Both the position numbers and the translations under genes were made by a program. From an uncultured Clostridia bacterium (GTDB lineage Bacteria > Bacillota > Clostridia > Lachnospirales > CAG-274): a stretch of 64,000 bases of DNA. Positions within the stretch are counted from its first letter, which is position 1; each line of letters opens with the position of its first letter. The DNA is taken from the NCBI GenBank assembly GCA_944384235.1, contig CALWSP010000020.1:1-64000 (forward strand). The letters run 5' to 3'. Below the pieces are notes generated by a model. It was not told the origin of the DNA and searched no databases. It saw only the letters and a program-made list of their open reading frames with translations. This document shows positions 25,450 through 34,635 of the stretch, piece after piece.

Positions 25450-27204
25450 TTATTCAAATTGTTTTAATTTTTTTAAGATGTCGTCAGTTGAGTTTATATA
25501 GGCAGTTTTATTTGTTTCATAGATTACCATTCCTGGTTTTGCACCGTTTGGTTTTTTAACGTTTCTTTTTTCTGTGTAGTCTACTGGAACCATTGAAGAG
25601 CCTTGAGCTTTACTAAACCAAGCTGAAAGCTCAGCAGCTTCGTTTAAAGTTGTGTCTGGAATTGTTGTTCCTTTATTTATTACAATTACGTGGGAGCCAG
25701 GAATGTTTTTAGTGTGGAACCACATATCTTTTGGTTTTGCAACTTTTAGGGTTAAATCATCGTTTTGGTAGTTGTTTTTTCCTACTAAAATGTCATAGCC
25801 ATCAGAAGAAAGGAAGTGGAGAGGTTTTGACTTTTTGGAGGACTGTTTTGAATTATCTTTAGATGTTTTTTTAATGTAGCCGTTATCTCTAAGTTCTTTT
25901 CTTATTTCTTTAACATCTTGTTCATCAACGCAGTTATTAACAGAGGTTAGAACTGCATCAAGGTATTGGAGTTCTTCATTGTTTGATTTTATTAACTCCT
26001 GCAAAGCCTCGAAAGTTCTTTTTTCTTTATTATAGGCTTTAAAGTATTTTTGAGCATTTTCAGCAGGGGTTTTATTTGGGTCTAAAGGTATTTGAATTTG
26101 CTCGTAGTTTTCTGAATAAAAATTGTTTAAAGTTGCAGTTGTCATACCTTGTTTTAGGGAGTAAATGTTTGCTGTTATTAGCTCGCCAAAAAGCCTTTTT
26201 TCATCTCTATTTGAAATTTCTTCAAGAGTTTTTTGCTGAAGTTCTTTTTTTCTAACGCAACGTTCAATGTTTTGGGAGATTAGTTTTCTAAGGTCTTGCG
26301 TTTTTTGATTTATTCTATAAGTAAAATCTCTAGTTTTATAAAAATCTTCCACAAGTTCTGAAAGGGAAGAATAGGAAGTTTTGAAAGAAAATTGTGTCAT
26401 TTCAAAAGGAGAGAAGTCAACTAAGTTTTGGTTTTCGTCCTTAATTAATTCAGGAGAAAAGTTTGAAGTTTTAACATAGTTTACAACTTGTTCAAAGGAA
26501 GTGTAGAGATTTTTTATTTCCAAAGGAGTTAAATTTAAACAAAAAGTTGAAGAATCTACCCCTGCACGATGGCAAATTTCAGAGGAAACAACAGGGCTTA
26601 TGCCAGTGTAGGAGTGGTAGATTAGCTGGTGTATTTTTTTGTTTTGGTTATTATTTATTTCAGTTGTTAAATTTTCCAAAGACAGAGAAAGAGGGTTTAT
26701 TTTTGACTGGGACACAATTTTATAAGTTCTGCCTGGCAAAAGCTCTCTAACAGAGCTTTTATCGTGGGAGATGTGTCTTATTGCGTCAAGAATTATGTCG
26801 TTTTCGTCTGTTAAAATTATGTTGCTATGTCTTCCCATTGTTTCTAGAATTAGTTTTTTAGTGGAGTAATCTCCCATTTCGTTTATGGACTCTATGTGAA
26901 AAACTACTATTCTATCAAAATCTGGTTGTGTTATATCTATTATTTTACCACTTTGGAGATGTTTTCTTAAAACCATACAAAAAAGTGGAGGATTGAGCGG
27001 GTTTTGTTTTTGTTCCTTTGTGAAGTGGAACTTTGGGTTTGATGGGTTTGATGTTAGCAAAAGTTTAAAGGCTTTACCAAAACTTCTTATGCCTAAAATT
27101 ATTTCGTCTTTTTCTGGCTGATAGATTTTATCTATTCTACCACCTAAGGTGTTTTGTTTTATTTCTGAAATTAAAGCTGAAACTGTTATGCCGTCAAATG
27201 CCAT
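25450..27204 (-). CDS. rqcH: Rqc2/NFACT family ribosome quality control protein RqcH (FbpA-like)
   Basis: A 584-residue NFACT protein. In bacteria this family binds split large ribosomal subunits with stuck chains and directs addition of alanine tails; older annotations call it fibronectin-binding protein. The NFACT-N domain begins MAFDGITVSALISEI with FCMVLRKHL near residue 80. A coiled coil spans about 290-430, and the C-terminal NFACT-R domain (about 460-570) shows DGYDILVGKNNYQND, MWFHTKNIPGSHV and a lysine-rich end. The start has GGAGGTAA upstream on the minus strand. It stands alone between convergent pilA and divergent yicC. Confidence 0.93.
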   Translation of the reverse strand: MAFDGITVSALISEIKQNTLGGRIDKIYQPEKDEIILGIRSFGKAFKLLLTSNPSNPKFHFTKEQKQNPLNPPLFCMVLRKHLQSGKIIDITQPDFDRIVVFHIESINEMGDYSTKKLILETMGRHSNIILTDENDIILDAIRHISHDKSSVRELLPGRTYKIVSQSKINPLSLSLENLTTEINNNQNKKIHQLIYHSYTGISPVVSSEICHRAGVDSSTFCLNLTPLEIKNLYTSFEQVVNYVKTSNFSPELIKDENQNLVDFSPFEMTQFSFKTSYSSLSELVEDFYKTRDFTYRINQKTQDLRKLISQNIERCVRKKELQQKTLEEISNRDEKRLFGELITANIYSLKQGMTTATLNNFYSENYEQIQIPLDPNKTPAENAQKYFKAYNKEKRTFEALQELIKSNNEELQYLDAVLTSVNNCVDEQDVKEIRKELRDNGYIKKTSKDNSKQSSKKSKPLHFLSSDGYDILVGKNNYQNDDLTLKVAKPKDMWFHTKNIPGSHVIVINKGTTIPDTTLNEAAELSAWFSKAQGSSMVPVDYTEKRNVKKPNGAKPGMVIYETNKTAYINSTDDILKKLKQFE

Positions 27205-27231
27205 TACATTACCTCCTTATTTTTTTAGGAT

Positions 27232-27260
27232 ATTATAACATATTTTAAATTATTTTTAAA
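27232..27260 (-). promoter_or_regulatory. Promoter of rqcH
   Basis: On the minus strand TTTAAA (27255-27260) and TATAAT (27232-27237) are 17 bases apart, 28 bases before the start codon. Confidence 0.6.
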
Positions 27261-27285
27261 TAGCTAAAAAAATTTTAAAAAAGTC

Positions 27286-27314
27286 TTTTCAATGGGGAAA
27301 AAATATTGTATAAT
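27286..27314 (+). promoter_or_regulatory. Promoter of the yicC-gmk-rpoZ group
   Basis: TTTTCA at 27286-27291 and TATAAT at 27309-27314, 17 bases apart, 38 bases before the yicC start. Confidence 0.65.
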
Positions 27315-27351
27315 AAAAAGAGTGTTAAAAATTGAAAGTGAGGTATCAAGT

Positions 27352-28233
27352 ATGAAAAGTATGACTGGCTATGGCAGAGGCGAAGCCAATATGTTTGACA
27401 GAAAGTTTGTTGTGGAGATTAAAGCTGTTAATCATAGGTATAGTGATATTAACATTAAGATGCCTCGTACTATGCTTATTTATGAGGACAAAATTAAAAA
27501 GGCCATTAGCGAAAAGGTGAACAGAGGAAAGATTGACGTTTTTGTGTCTTTTGAAAGTTTTTCTGAGGACGATGTTTGTATAAGTGTGAACGACAGCCTT
27601 GTTAAAGGATATATTAAGGCTTTAAACTACATTAAAGAGGAATATAAAATTCAAGAGGATATTGGAATTGGGCTAATATCTAGGTTTCCTGACGTTATTA
27701 GCGTTGACAAGAGTATGAAAGAGGGAATTTCAAACTCTGAAATTAGCCAATGTCTTTTTGCTGCCACTAACGAGGCTATTGAAAAGTTTGTGGCTATGCG
27801 TGAGGTTGAGGGCAAGGCTTTAAAAGAAAACATTTTAGAAAAACTTATTGTTATTGAAAAATATGTTGAAAGAATTGACGAAATTGCTCCTGAAATTGCT
27901 AAAGATTATAGAAAAAGGCTTGAAGGAAAGTTAAGAGAGCTTGAGGAAGTTCAAGTGGACGAGGCTAGGCTTTTGACGGAGGTTCTTATTTTCTCTGACA
28001 AGGCTTGTATTGACGAGGAGATTACAAGACTTTGTAGCCACATTGTTCAAATGAGAAAAATTGTTGAAGAAAACATTCCAGTTGGCAGAAAGCTTGATTT
28101 TCTTATTCAAGAAATGAACAGAGAAGTTAACACTATTGGCTCTAAGTCTAACAATTTAGAGATAACTAACATTATTGTTGAGTGCAAGAGCGAGATTGAA
28201 AAAATTAGAGAGCAGATACAAAATATTGAATAG
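27352..28233 (+). CDS. yicC: YicC/YloC family endoribonuclease
   Basis: A 293-residue protein starting with the family's hallmark MKSMTGYGR. The frame is open 60 bases further upstream, but that part overlaps the promoter, and GTGAGG at 27339-27344 supports 27352. The C-terminal DUF1732 part shows DEARLLTEVLIFSDK, DEEITRL, and GRKLDFLIQEMNREVNTIGSKSN, all well conserved in the family. YicC proteins are endoribonucleases. It is followed by gmk after 9 bases, the common clostridial order. Confidence 0.93.
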   Translation: MKSMTGYGRGEANMFDRKFVVEIKAVNHRYSDINIKMPRTMLIYEDKIKKAISEKVNRGKIDVFVSFESFSEDDVCISVNDSLVKGYIKALNYIKEEYKIQEDIGIGLISRFPDVISVDKSMKEGISNSEISQCLFAATNEAIEKFVAMREVEGKALKENILEKLIVIEKYVERIDEIAPEIAKDYRKRLEGKLRELEEVQVDEARLLTEVLIFSDKACIDEEITRLCSHIVQMRKIVEENIPVGRKLDFLIQEMNREVNTIGSKSNNLEITNIIVECKSEIEKIREQIQNIE

Positions 28234-28242
28234 AGGTGTTAT

Positions 28243-28848
28243 ATGAACAAGGGTATGCTTATTGTTTTATCTGGCCCGTCTGGGTCTGGAAAAGGAACTG
28301 TTTTGAAAAAGTTTTTGGAAGAAAACGATTTTAAAGTTTCTATTTCCGCAACTTCTAGAGAGCCTAGAGAAAACGAGATTGATGGCGTGAATTACTTTTT
28401 TAAGCTTAGAGAAGAATTTGAGGAAATGATTGAAAACGATGATTTTTTTGAATATGCTATGTTTAACGGAAATTACTATGGCACGCCTAAAGAGTATGTT
28501 TTAAAGGAGCTTGAAAAGGGCAACGATGTTATTTTAGAAATTGAAGTGCAAGGAGCTATGCAGGTTAAGTCTATTGTTCCTGATTGTGTTCTTATTTTTA
28601 TGACTACGCCTAATATAAACATTCTTAAAGAAAGGCTTATTGGCAGAAACACCGAAAGTATGGAGGTTATTGAGCAAAGGCTTAATACTGCTTTAGCTGA
28701 AGTTGACTACATTAACTGTTATGACTACCTTATTATTAACGACGATGTTGATATTGCTGTTAGAGATTTGAAAGATGCTATTAAAAACGCTAAAGCTAAG
28801 GTAGCTAAAAATAATAATTTTATTAAATATTTTAAGGGAGAGATTTAA
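28243..28848 (+). CDS. gmk: Guanylate kinase
   Basis: A 201-residue enzyme making GDP from GMP and ATP. The P-loop GPSGSGKGT is at residues 11-19, and the GMP-binding segment SATSREPRENEIDGVNYFF follows with the usual Ser, Arg and Tyr residues. EVQGAMQVK and the lid segment GRNTESMEVIEQRL complete the family pattern. It sits between yicC and rpoZ, one base from the latter. Confidence 0.97.
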   Translation: MNKGMLIVLSGPSGSGKGTVLKKFLEENDFKVSISATSREPRENEIDGVNYFFKLREEFEEMIENDDFFEYAMFNGNYYGTPKEYVLKELEKGNDVILEIEVQGAMQVKSIVPDCVLIFMTTPNINILKERLIGRNTESMEVIEQRLNTALAEVDYINCYDYLIINDDVDIAVRDLKDAIKNAKAKVAKNNNFIKYFKGEI

Positions 28849-28849
28849 T

Positions 28850-29206
28850 ATGTTAAGACCGTCTTATGCAGAACTTATGGATATTATGAACGAAAACTCT
28901 AAGGAGGCTGTTACTAGCAGATACACTGTTGTTATTGCCGCGGCTAAAAGAGCTAGACAAATTATTGACGGCGACGAGGTTATGGCTGAAGTTAAAGTGG
29001 ATTCTAACAAGCCAGTTTCTATTGCTGTTGAAGAAATGAGAGAGGGCAAGATTACTGTTGTGCCTGAGGGTATGGGCACTAAGTTAAAGCCTCACAAAAA
29101 CGACGAAATGGATATTAAAAAGGATTTAGAAAGTTTTAACGAAAAAAAGGCTTCTGTTAAAGAAGAAGTTGAAGTTGTTTCTGAAGAAGAATTTGAAGAA
29201 GAATAA
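28850..29206 (+). CDS. rpoZ: DNA-directed RNA polymerase omega subunit
   Basis: A 118-residue protein with the omega core: MLRPSYAELMDI, SRYTVVIAAAKRARQI and KPVSIAVEEMREGKI. The core ends near residue 70 and is followed by an acidic and lysine-rich tail to 118, longer than the usual 65-90 residues. GGGAGAG precedes the ATG. Omega helps assemble RNA polymerase. Confidence 0.94.
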   Translation: MLRPSYAELMDIMNENSKEAVTSRYTVVIAAAKRARQIIDGDEVMAEVKVDSNKPVSIAVEEMREGKITVVPEGMGTKLKPHKNDEMDIKKDLESFNEKKASVKEEVEVVSEEEFEEE

Positions 29207-29219
29207 AAAATAAGTTTAT

Positions 29220-29247
29220 GGGTTAAGTTAGCTTTGCTATTTAGCCC
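29220..29247 (+). other. Hairpin between rpoZ and priA
   Basis: GGGTTAA (29220-29226) pairs with 29241-29247 (one G-T), and TAGC (29229-29232) with GCTA (29236-29239) inside it. There is no T run, so it may be an RNA processing or stability element rather than a terminator. Confidence 0.5.
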
Positions 29248-29275
29248 TTATTATATTTAAGTGGGTGGTGATGTA

Positions 29276-31495
29276 ATGAAATATGCTTCAATTATAATTT
29301 CTATTTCTCATTCTGATATTGACCGTATATTTCATTACAAAATTCCTGAAAATTTAAAAGACAAAATTAGCCTTGGTACTAGAGTTATTGTTCCTTTTGG
29401 GAAGGGAAACAAAAGTATTGAGGGGTATGTTGTGGGCTTTTCTGAAGTTGCCGATGTTGATGAAAAATATATTAAGCCTATTTTAAATGTATGCGAAGAT
29501 TATTCATTAATTAGCGAGAGAAGAATAGAGCTTGCTATGTGGATGAGGGAAAAATATTATACTACTTTAAGCAGTTGTATTCAATGTATTATTCCAAAGG
29601 TTGTGAAAGACAAAAAGTTTGCTTTAGTTACTTTAGAGGACGAAGTTGATGAAAACGAAGTTGCTAAAATTTTGAAAAAAGACACTAAAATTAAAAGAAT
29701 TTTAGAGTTTATTTTAGAGTGTAAAGTTATTCCATCTTCTCATTTAAAGTTCTTATTTGGCGAGAGCAGTTATGGAATTAACACTCTTGTTAAAAAAGGG
29801 ATTTGCAAGGTTGTTTATGAAAAAATTTACAGAGGTAGCATAGACAAAAATGAAAATTTTACAAAGGAAAAACCTACATTAAACGAAGAACAAAAAAAGG
29901 CTTGTGATTTTATTTTTTCTCAAATGGAAAGTGAAAAGAAAAAGCCTATTTTAATTAACGGTGTTACTGGAAGTGGCAAGACTGAGGTTTATATTAGAGT
30001 TATTGAAAAGGTTATTGAAAAAGGGCAAGCGGCTATTGTTTTAGTTCCTGAAATTTCTTTAACTGCCCAAACTGTTGACAGGTTTGTTTCTAGGTTTGGA
30101 AGCAAGGTTTCTTTTACACATTCTAAGCTTAGTGACGGAGAAAGGTTTGACCAGTGGTTAAGGGCTAGAAACGGGGATATTTCTGTTATGATTGGAGCTA
30201 GAAGTGCTATATTTACTCCTTTTGAAAATTTAGGCGTTATTATTATTGACGAAGAACACGAATCTACATACAAGTCTGACCAATTATCGCCCAAGTATGA
30301 CGCTAGAGAGGTTGCCGAAAAGTTGGCTAGCCTTTACGGGTGTAGTGTTATTTTAGGGAGTGCTACGCCGTCTATAAACAGCTATTTTAAGGCTCAAAAG
30401 GGGGAGTATGAGCTTTGTGTTTTGAAAAACAGAGTGAACAACTTATTTCCTAGCATTGAGATTATAGATATGAGGCAGGAGCTTGCAAACAGAAACTTTT
30501 CTATTTTTAGCAGAAAGCTGAAAAATGAAATAGAGGAAAATATTAAAAATGGTGAACAGACCATTCTTTTTTTGAATAAAAGAGGGTATTCAAGTTTTGT
30601 TAGTTGCAGAGAGTGTGGATATGTTATGGTTTGCGACAACTGTGATGTTAGTTACACTTACCACAAGGGCATTAACAGCCTTAGTTGCCATTACTGTGGA
30701 AAGCAAGTGGCTGTGCCTAATATTTGCCCTAAGTGCAAGTCGAAGTATATTAAATATTTTGGGACTGGCACAGAAAAGGTTGAGCAGGAAGTTATTAAAG
30801 CTTTTCCTGAAGCTAGAGTTCTTCGTATGGACGTTGACACTACTCAAAGAAAAGGTAGCCACCAAAAAATTTATGAGGAGTTTAAGGTTGGAAACGCTGA
30901 CATTTTAATTGGCACGCAAATGATTGCTAAAGGGCTTGATTTTGAAAACGTTACTTTAGTGGGGGTGTTAGCTGCCGACATTTCTCTACATTTTGGAGAT
31001 TACAGAGCCTCTGAAGTTACATACCAGCTTATTTCCCAAGTGTGTGGCAGGGCTGGGAGAGGCAAAAAGCAGGGCAGAGCTTTAGTTCAAACTTATTCGC
31101 CTGATGAATACAGTTTAAAATATGCCCAGAAAAATGATTACGAAGGTTTTTACGAGGAGGAAATTTTGTTTAGGCAAAATATGGTTTACCCTCCTTTTAC
31201 TAACATATTTGTTATTGTTTTAAGTAGTTCAAGTGAATGGTTTGTTAAAGATGTTTCTCAAAAGCTTATGATGATTTTAAGGCATTACAACAAAGACAAC
31301 ATTTTTGGGCTTTTAGGGCCTTGTGCTTGTGCTATATCTAAAATTAACAACAAGTACAGGTGGCAGATTATTATTAAATGTGAAGATGAAGTTAAGTTAA
31401 GAAAATATAGTTTATATTGTGTTGAAAAGTTGAAAGGAAAAATTGATTTAAAGGACATTTCTTTTCAACTAAGTTTAAACCCAAACTTTATATAG
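29276..31495 (+). CDS. priA: Primosomal protein N', replication restart helicase PriA
   Basis: A 739-residue DNA helicase that reloads the replisome at stalled forks. Walker [12 protein letters not shown] lies near residue 230, DEEH in [11 protein letters not shown] near 325, and a cysteine cluster of eight zinc ligands (CRECG, CDNC, CHYC, CPKC) at about 443-495. The helicase C motifs [12 protein letters not shown] and QVCGRAGRG follow. The frame extends to a GTG at 29261, but ATG 29276 is preferred because GGTGGTG lies just before it. Confidence 0.95.
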   Translation: MKYASIIISISHSDIDRIFHYKIPENLKDKISLGTRVIVPFGKGNKSIEGYVVGFSEVADVDEKYIKPILNVCEDYSLISERRIELAMWMREKYYTTLSSCIQCIIPKVVKDKKFALVTLEDEVDENEVAKILKKDTKIKRILEFILECKVIPSSHLKFLFGESSYGINTLVKKGICKVVYEKIYRGSIDKNENFTKEKPTLNEEQKKACDFIFSQMESEKKKPILINGVTGSGKTEVYIRVIEKVIEKGQAAIVLVPEISLTAQTVDRFVSRFGSKVSFTHSKLSDGERFDQWLRARNGDISVMIGARSAIFTPFENLGVIIIDEEHESTYKSDQLSPKYDAREVAEKLASLYGCSVILGSATPSINSYFKAQKGEYELCVLKNRVNNLFPSIEIIDMRQELANRNFSIFSRKLKNEIEENIKNGEQTILFLNKRGYSSFVSCRECGYVMVCDNCDVSYTYHKGINSLSCHYCGKQVAVPNICPKCKSKYIKYFGTGTEKVEQEVIKAFPEARVLRMDVDTTQRKGSHQKIYEEFKVGNADILIGTQMIAKGLDFENVTLVGVLAADISLHFGDYRASEVTYQLISQVCGRAGRGKKQGRALVQTYSPDEYSLKYAQKNDYEGFYEEEILFRQNMVYPPFTNIFVIVLSSSSEWFVKDVSQKLMMILRHYNKDNIFGLLGPCACAISKINNKYRWQIIIKCEDEVKLRKYSLYCVEKLKGKIDLKDISFQLSLNPNFI

Positions 31496-31508
31496 GAGGA
31501 AAGTGAAG

Positions 31509-31979
31509 ATGGCTATTAGAATGATTAGAGAACAAGGGGAAGATGTTCTTAGAAAAAGATGTAAGGAAGTTACTGAAATTACACCTAAGATTGTTGAAAT
31601 TGTTGAGGATATGCTTGACACTATGTATGAGGCTAATGGAGTTGGTTTAGCTGCACCTCAAGTGGGCATTTTAAAAAGGATTGTTGTTATTGACATTGGT
31701 GAAGGGCCTATTGTTTTAATTAACCCTGAAATTATTGAAACTAGCGGAAAGCAAACTGGAAACGAAGGCTGTTTATCTGTGCCTGGCAAAGTTGGAGTTG
31801 TTACTAGACCTAATTATGTTAAGGCTAAGGCTATTGACATTACTGGACAAAGCATTATTGTTGAGGGTGAAGAACTTATGGCTAGAGCTATTTGCCACGA
31901 GTTAGACCACTTAGACGGTGTTTTATATGTTGACAAAGTTGAGGGCAGTTTAGAAGATGTTGAGGCTGAGGAGGAGTAA
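31509..31979 (+). CDS. def: Peptide deformylase
   Basis: A 156-residue metalloenzyme that removes the formyl group from new proteins. All three motifs are intact: [10 protein letters not shown] near residue 43, EGCLSVPG near 86 with the metal-binding Cys, and HELDHLDG near 129 with the two metal-binding His and catalytic Glu. GGAGG at 31495-31499 fits ATG 31509 better than the in-frame GTG at 31503. It is followed by fmt, the usual partner. Confidence 0.96.
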   Translation: MAIRMIREQGEDVLRKRCKEVTEITPKIVEIVEDMLDTMYEANGVGLAAPQVGILKRIVVIDIGEGPIVLINPEIIETSGKQTGNEGCLSVPGKVGVVTRPNYVKAKAIDITGQSIIVEGEELMARAICHELDHLDGVLYVDKVEGSLEDVEAEEE

Positions 31980-31982
31980 TTG

Positions 31983-32912
31983 ATGAAAGTTTTATTTATG
32001 GGTACTCCTGACTTTGCTGTGCCTGTGCTTGAAGCTTTAATTGAAAAGCACGAGGTTGTGGCTGTTGTGAGCCAGCCTGACAAGCCTAAGGGTAGAGGCA
32101 AGAAATTAATGCCAACGCCTGTTAAAGAAGTTGCTTTAAAGCACAATATTGATGTGTATCAACCTGAAAGAATTAAAAACGAAGATTTTGTTGAAGTTTT
32201 AAAAGGTATTGAAGCTGATATTTATGTTGTTGTTGCTTATGGGCAAATTCTTTCGCAAGAAATTTTGGACATTCCAAAGTTTGGTTGTATAAATGTTCAC
32301 GGATCTTTATTGCCTAAATACAGAGGTGCCGCTCCTATTCAATGGTCTATTATTAACGGAGAAGATGTTACTGGCGTTACTATTATGTATATGATAAAAG
32401 AGCTTGACGCTGGGGATATGATTTTGAAAAAGGAAATTGATATTGAAAAGGAAGATACTTACGAAACCTTACACGACAAAATGGCTATTGTTGGAGCTGA
32501 GGCTTTAATTGAGGCTATTGAGTTAATTGAAAGTGGAAAGGTTAAGGCTGAAAAGCAAGATGACAGTTTATCAACTTATGCACCTATGATTAGCAAGGAT
32601 ATGGGAAGAATTGACTGGAATAAATCTTCAGTTGAAATTAAAAATAAAATTAGAGGATTTAACCCTTTCCCTGCTTGTTTTAGCGAATATAAAGGCGAAG
32701 TGTTGAAAATTTTTAAGGCTGAAGAAGTTGAATGTAATAAGCAGGCAAAAGCAGGCGAAATTATTGAGGTGGACAGCAAAAAAGGTTTCACTGTTAAAAC
32801 TGGAGATTCTGCCTTACTTATTAAGGAAATTCAGGCTAAGGGTGGCAAGAAAATGAATAGTTGCGACTATATGAGAGGGCATAGCATTGAAGTTGGGGAA
32901 ATATTAAGTTAA
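31983..32912 (+). CDS. fmt: Methionyl-tRNA formyltransferase
   Basis: A 309-residue enzyme that formylates initiator Met-tRNA. It opens MKVLFMGTPDFAVPVLEAL and has SQPDKPKGRGKK, the folate site HGSLLPKYRGAAPIQWSI near residue 107 with the catalytic Asn/His region, and DAGDMI. The C-terminal tRNA-binding domain follows from about 205. The start is ATG 31983, with GAGGAGGAG at the end of def as its ribosome site; a TTG three bases earlier is also possible. Confidence 0.96.
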   Translation: MKVLFMGTPDFAVPVLEALIEKHEVVAVVSQPDKPKGRGKKLMPTPVKEVALKHNIDVYQPERIKNEDFVEVLKGIEADIYVVVAYGQILSQEILDIPKFGCINVHGSLLPKYRGAAPIQWSIINGEDVTGVTIMYMIKELDAGDMILKKEIDIEKEDTYETLHDKMAIVGAEALIEAIELIESGKVKAEKQDDSLSTYAPMISKDMGRIDWNKSSVEIKNKIRGFNPFPACFSEYKGEVLKIFKAEEVECNKQAKAGEIIEVDSKKGFTVKTGDSALLIKEIQAKGGKKMNSCDYMRGHSIEVGEILS

Positions 32913-32981
32913 AATTGTGTTTATTTTAATTTTATTTTATGGTTTTTAAGTTATAATTGAATTTGAAAGGGTGTGTTAAAG

Positions 32982-33695
32982 ATGTATTATTATAGTTTAT
33001 CTAATTTGTTTTATTTCCTATCTATTGCAATGATTTTTGTTTGTATGATAGTTCAAGGAAATGTTACTTCTACATTTAAAAGATATTCAGAGGTTAAAAA
33101 CAAAAGGGATTATACTGGAGCTGATGTGGCTAGAATGTTATTACATCAAAATGGAATTTATGATGTTACAGTTGAGCATATAAAAGGTTCTTTAAGCGAC
33201 CATTACGACCCTACAAAAAAGGTTATTAGACTTTCTGACGATGTTTATGGTTCTAAAAGCTTAGCTGCCCTTGGTGTTGCAGCTCACGAAACAGGGCACG
33301 CAGTTCAGCACGCTAAAGGTTATGCACCATTGAAGCTTCGTAGTGCTATTTTTCCTTTAGTGAATTTTAGTAGCAAGGTGTCTATGCCTCTTGTTATGAT
33401 TGGGCTTATGCTTGGACTTTTAATTAACAGCTACACTATTGCTATTTTTGGTGTTATACTTTTTGGTGTTGTAGTTATGTTTCAAATTATAACATTGCCA
33501 GTTGAGTTTAATGCTTCTTCTAGAGCGTTAAATATGCTTAGTGAATACAACTATTTAGACAACAACGAAGTAAGTGGAGCTAAAAAAGTGTTAAGTGCCG
33601 CTGCTTTAACATATGTAGCTGCTGCCGCTGCATCTGTTATTCAGTTATTAAGATTTATTTTTATTATTTTAGGTGATAAAGACAGAAGAAGATAA
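32982..33695 (+). CDS. Membrane zinc metallopeptidase (YugP family)
   Basis: A 237-residue membrane protein with an N-terminal helix (residues 3-25) and helices near 125-170 and 205-230. The zinc site HETGH is in AHETGHAVQHA near residue 101, the signature of the neutral zinc metallopeptidase family PF04298. GAAAGGG at 32965-32971 fits ATG 32982; the GTG at 32973 is too close. It commonly follows fmt in Clostridia; its substrate is unknown. Confidence 0.9.
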   Translation: MYYYSLSNLFYFLSIAMIFVCMIVQGNVTSTFKRYSEVKNKRDYTGADVARMLLHQNGIYDVTVEHIKGSLSDHYDPTKKVIRLSDDVYGSKSLAALGVAAHETGHAVQHAKGYAPLKLRSAIFPLVNFSSKVSMPLVMIGLMLGLLINSYTIAIFGVILFGVVVMFQIITLPVEFNASSRALNMLSEYNYLDNNEVSGAKKVLSAAALTYVAAAAASVIQLLRFIFIILGDKDRRR

Positions 33696-33704
33696 AAAAT
33701 TTTT

Positions 33705-33730
33705 GCCGAGGTTTTACCTCGGCTTTTTTG
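33705..33730 (+). terminator. Terminator after the zinc peptidase gene
   Basis: GCCGAGGT (33705-33712), a 3-base loop, ACCTCGGC (33716-33723) and six T residues. Confidence 0.92.
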
Positions 33731-33775
33731 TTATTTATATTATTTTTTAGCATATAATTATTTGAGGTGATTTAT

Positions 33776-34204
33776 TTGGAAGAAAACAGTTTTAACATAG
33801 ACACAGCTCAAATTGAAAAAATTATGTCTATTATGAAAATTTTTAACAATATTAACAGTATGAGTGGGCAAAAAGAGGAGGTTGTTGAAAACGAGGTAGG
33901 GACAGAGATTATTGAGAAACTTGACGAAAGCACTGCTTTAAAAAAGATTAAAGATGTTTTACCTTTTATTGAAATGCCTTACCAAAAGAACATTGGGCTT
34001 ATGGTTAAGTTGATGGAAATTGACAAGCTAGTGAACAACTTTAGGGCTATGTCAATATCAGGGGAAGACAATTTAAATATGAAAAGGAAAATGTTAATGG
34101 CGATTAAGCCTGAGCTTGATTTAAGAAAACAAAAACTAATTGACATTTTTGTTAGAGTTATGGAAATATCAGACATTGTGGAGGGTTTAAAAAATTATGA
34201 TTAA
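33776..34204 (+). CDS. Protein of unknown function, helical
   Basis: A 142-residue protein starting with TTG (GAGGTGA at 33764-33770 five bases before it; the GTG at 33767 lies within that site). The sequence is almost all helix, with Met- and Lys-rich stretches (EKIMSIMKIFNNINSM, NMKRKMLMAIKPELDLRK). A TATAAT at 33753-33758 just upstream may serve as promoter. It overlaps the next small gene by 8 bases. No family was recognised. Confidence 0.65.
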   Translation: MEENSFNIDTAQIEKIMSIMKIFNNINSMSGQKEEVVENEVGTEIIEKLDESTALKKIKDVLPFIEMPYQKNIGLMVKLMEIDKLVNNFRAMSISGEDNLNMKRKMLMAIKPELDLRKQKLIDIFVRVMEISDIVEGLKNYD

Positions 34205-34463
34205 TGAAAGTATTTTTGAAAACGAGGCTTTTGACTGTTTTGATGAAAAAACTAAAAAGAGTATTATTGAGCTTAGCAACAGTATAAAAGGAAAGAGCAA
34301 CGAAGAAAAAATTGCTACTATATTAGCTTATGCTAATTCTTTGCCTAGTGGTGTTAAGTTTGATGAAAAGCAAAAAAAGGCTATTTTAAATGTTTTAATG
34401 GAAAATATGAGCGAGAAAGAAAAAGCTCAAATTAGTATGATTATAAAAATGGTGGGATTTTAA
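34197..34463 (+). CDS. Small protein of unknown function
   Basis: An 88-residue helical protein, start ATG 34197 with GAGGGT at 34181-34186 in the gene before it. It ends in a helix-rich KAQISMIIKMVGF. Overlap with the previous gene shows coupled translation, so the two probably form a functional pair. No motif was recognised. Confidence 0.65.
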   Translation: MINESIFENEAFDCFDEKTKKSIIELSNSIKGKSNEEKIATILAYANSLPSGVKFDEKQKKAILNVLMENMSEKEKAQISMIIKMVGF

Positions 34464-34534
34464 AAATGAAAGATTTAAAAAATAAAAATTCAAAAATAAA
34501 AAAATTTTTAAACTAAATTAGCTTAAAATTATTA

Positions 34535-34565
34535 AAAAATGCAATAAAATTTAAGAAAAATGCAA
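34535..34565. repeat. Direct repeat AAAAATGCAA upstream of the citrate synthase promoter
   Basis: Identical 10-mers at 34535-34544 and 34556-34565, 21 bases apart (two helical turns), end 17 bases before the -35 box. The layout suits a pair of regulator half-sites. Confidence 0.4.
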
Positions 34566-34582
34566 AAAAATTGATATTATGG

Positions 34583-34610
34583 TTGACATTTCCTGCAAAT
34601 ATGGTATTAT
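34583..34610 (+). promoter_or_regulatory. Promoter of the citrate synthase-isocitrate dehydrogenase pair
   Basis: TTGACA at 34583-34588 and TATTAT at 34605-34610 with a 16-base spacer and a TG before the -10 box. Confidence 0.75.
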
Positions 34611-34635
34611 TAATATTAAATGGAGGTGTACCAGT

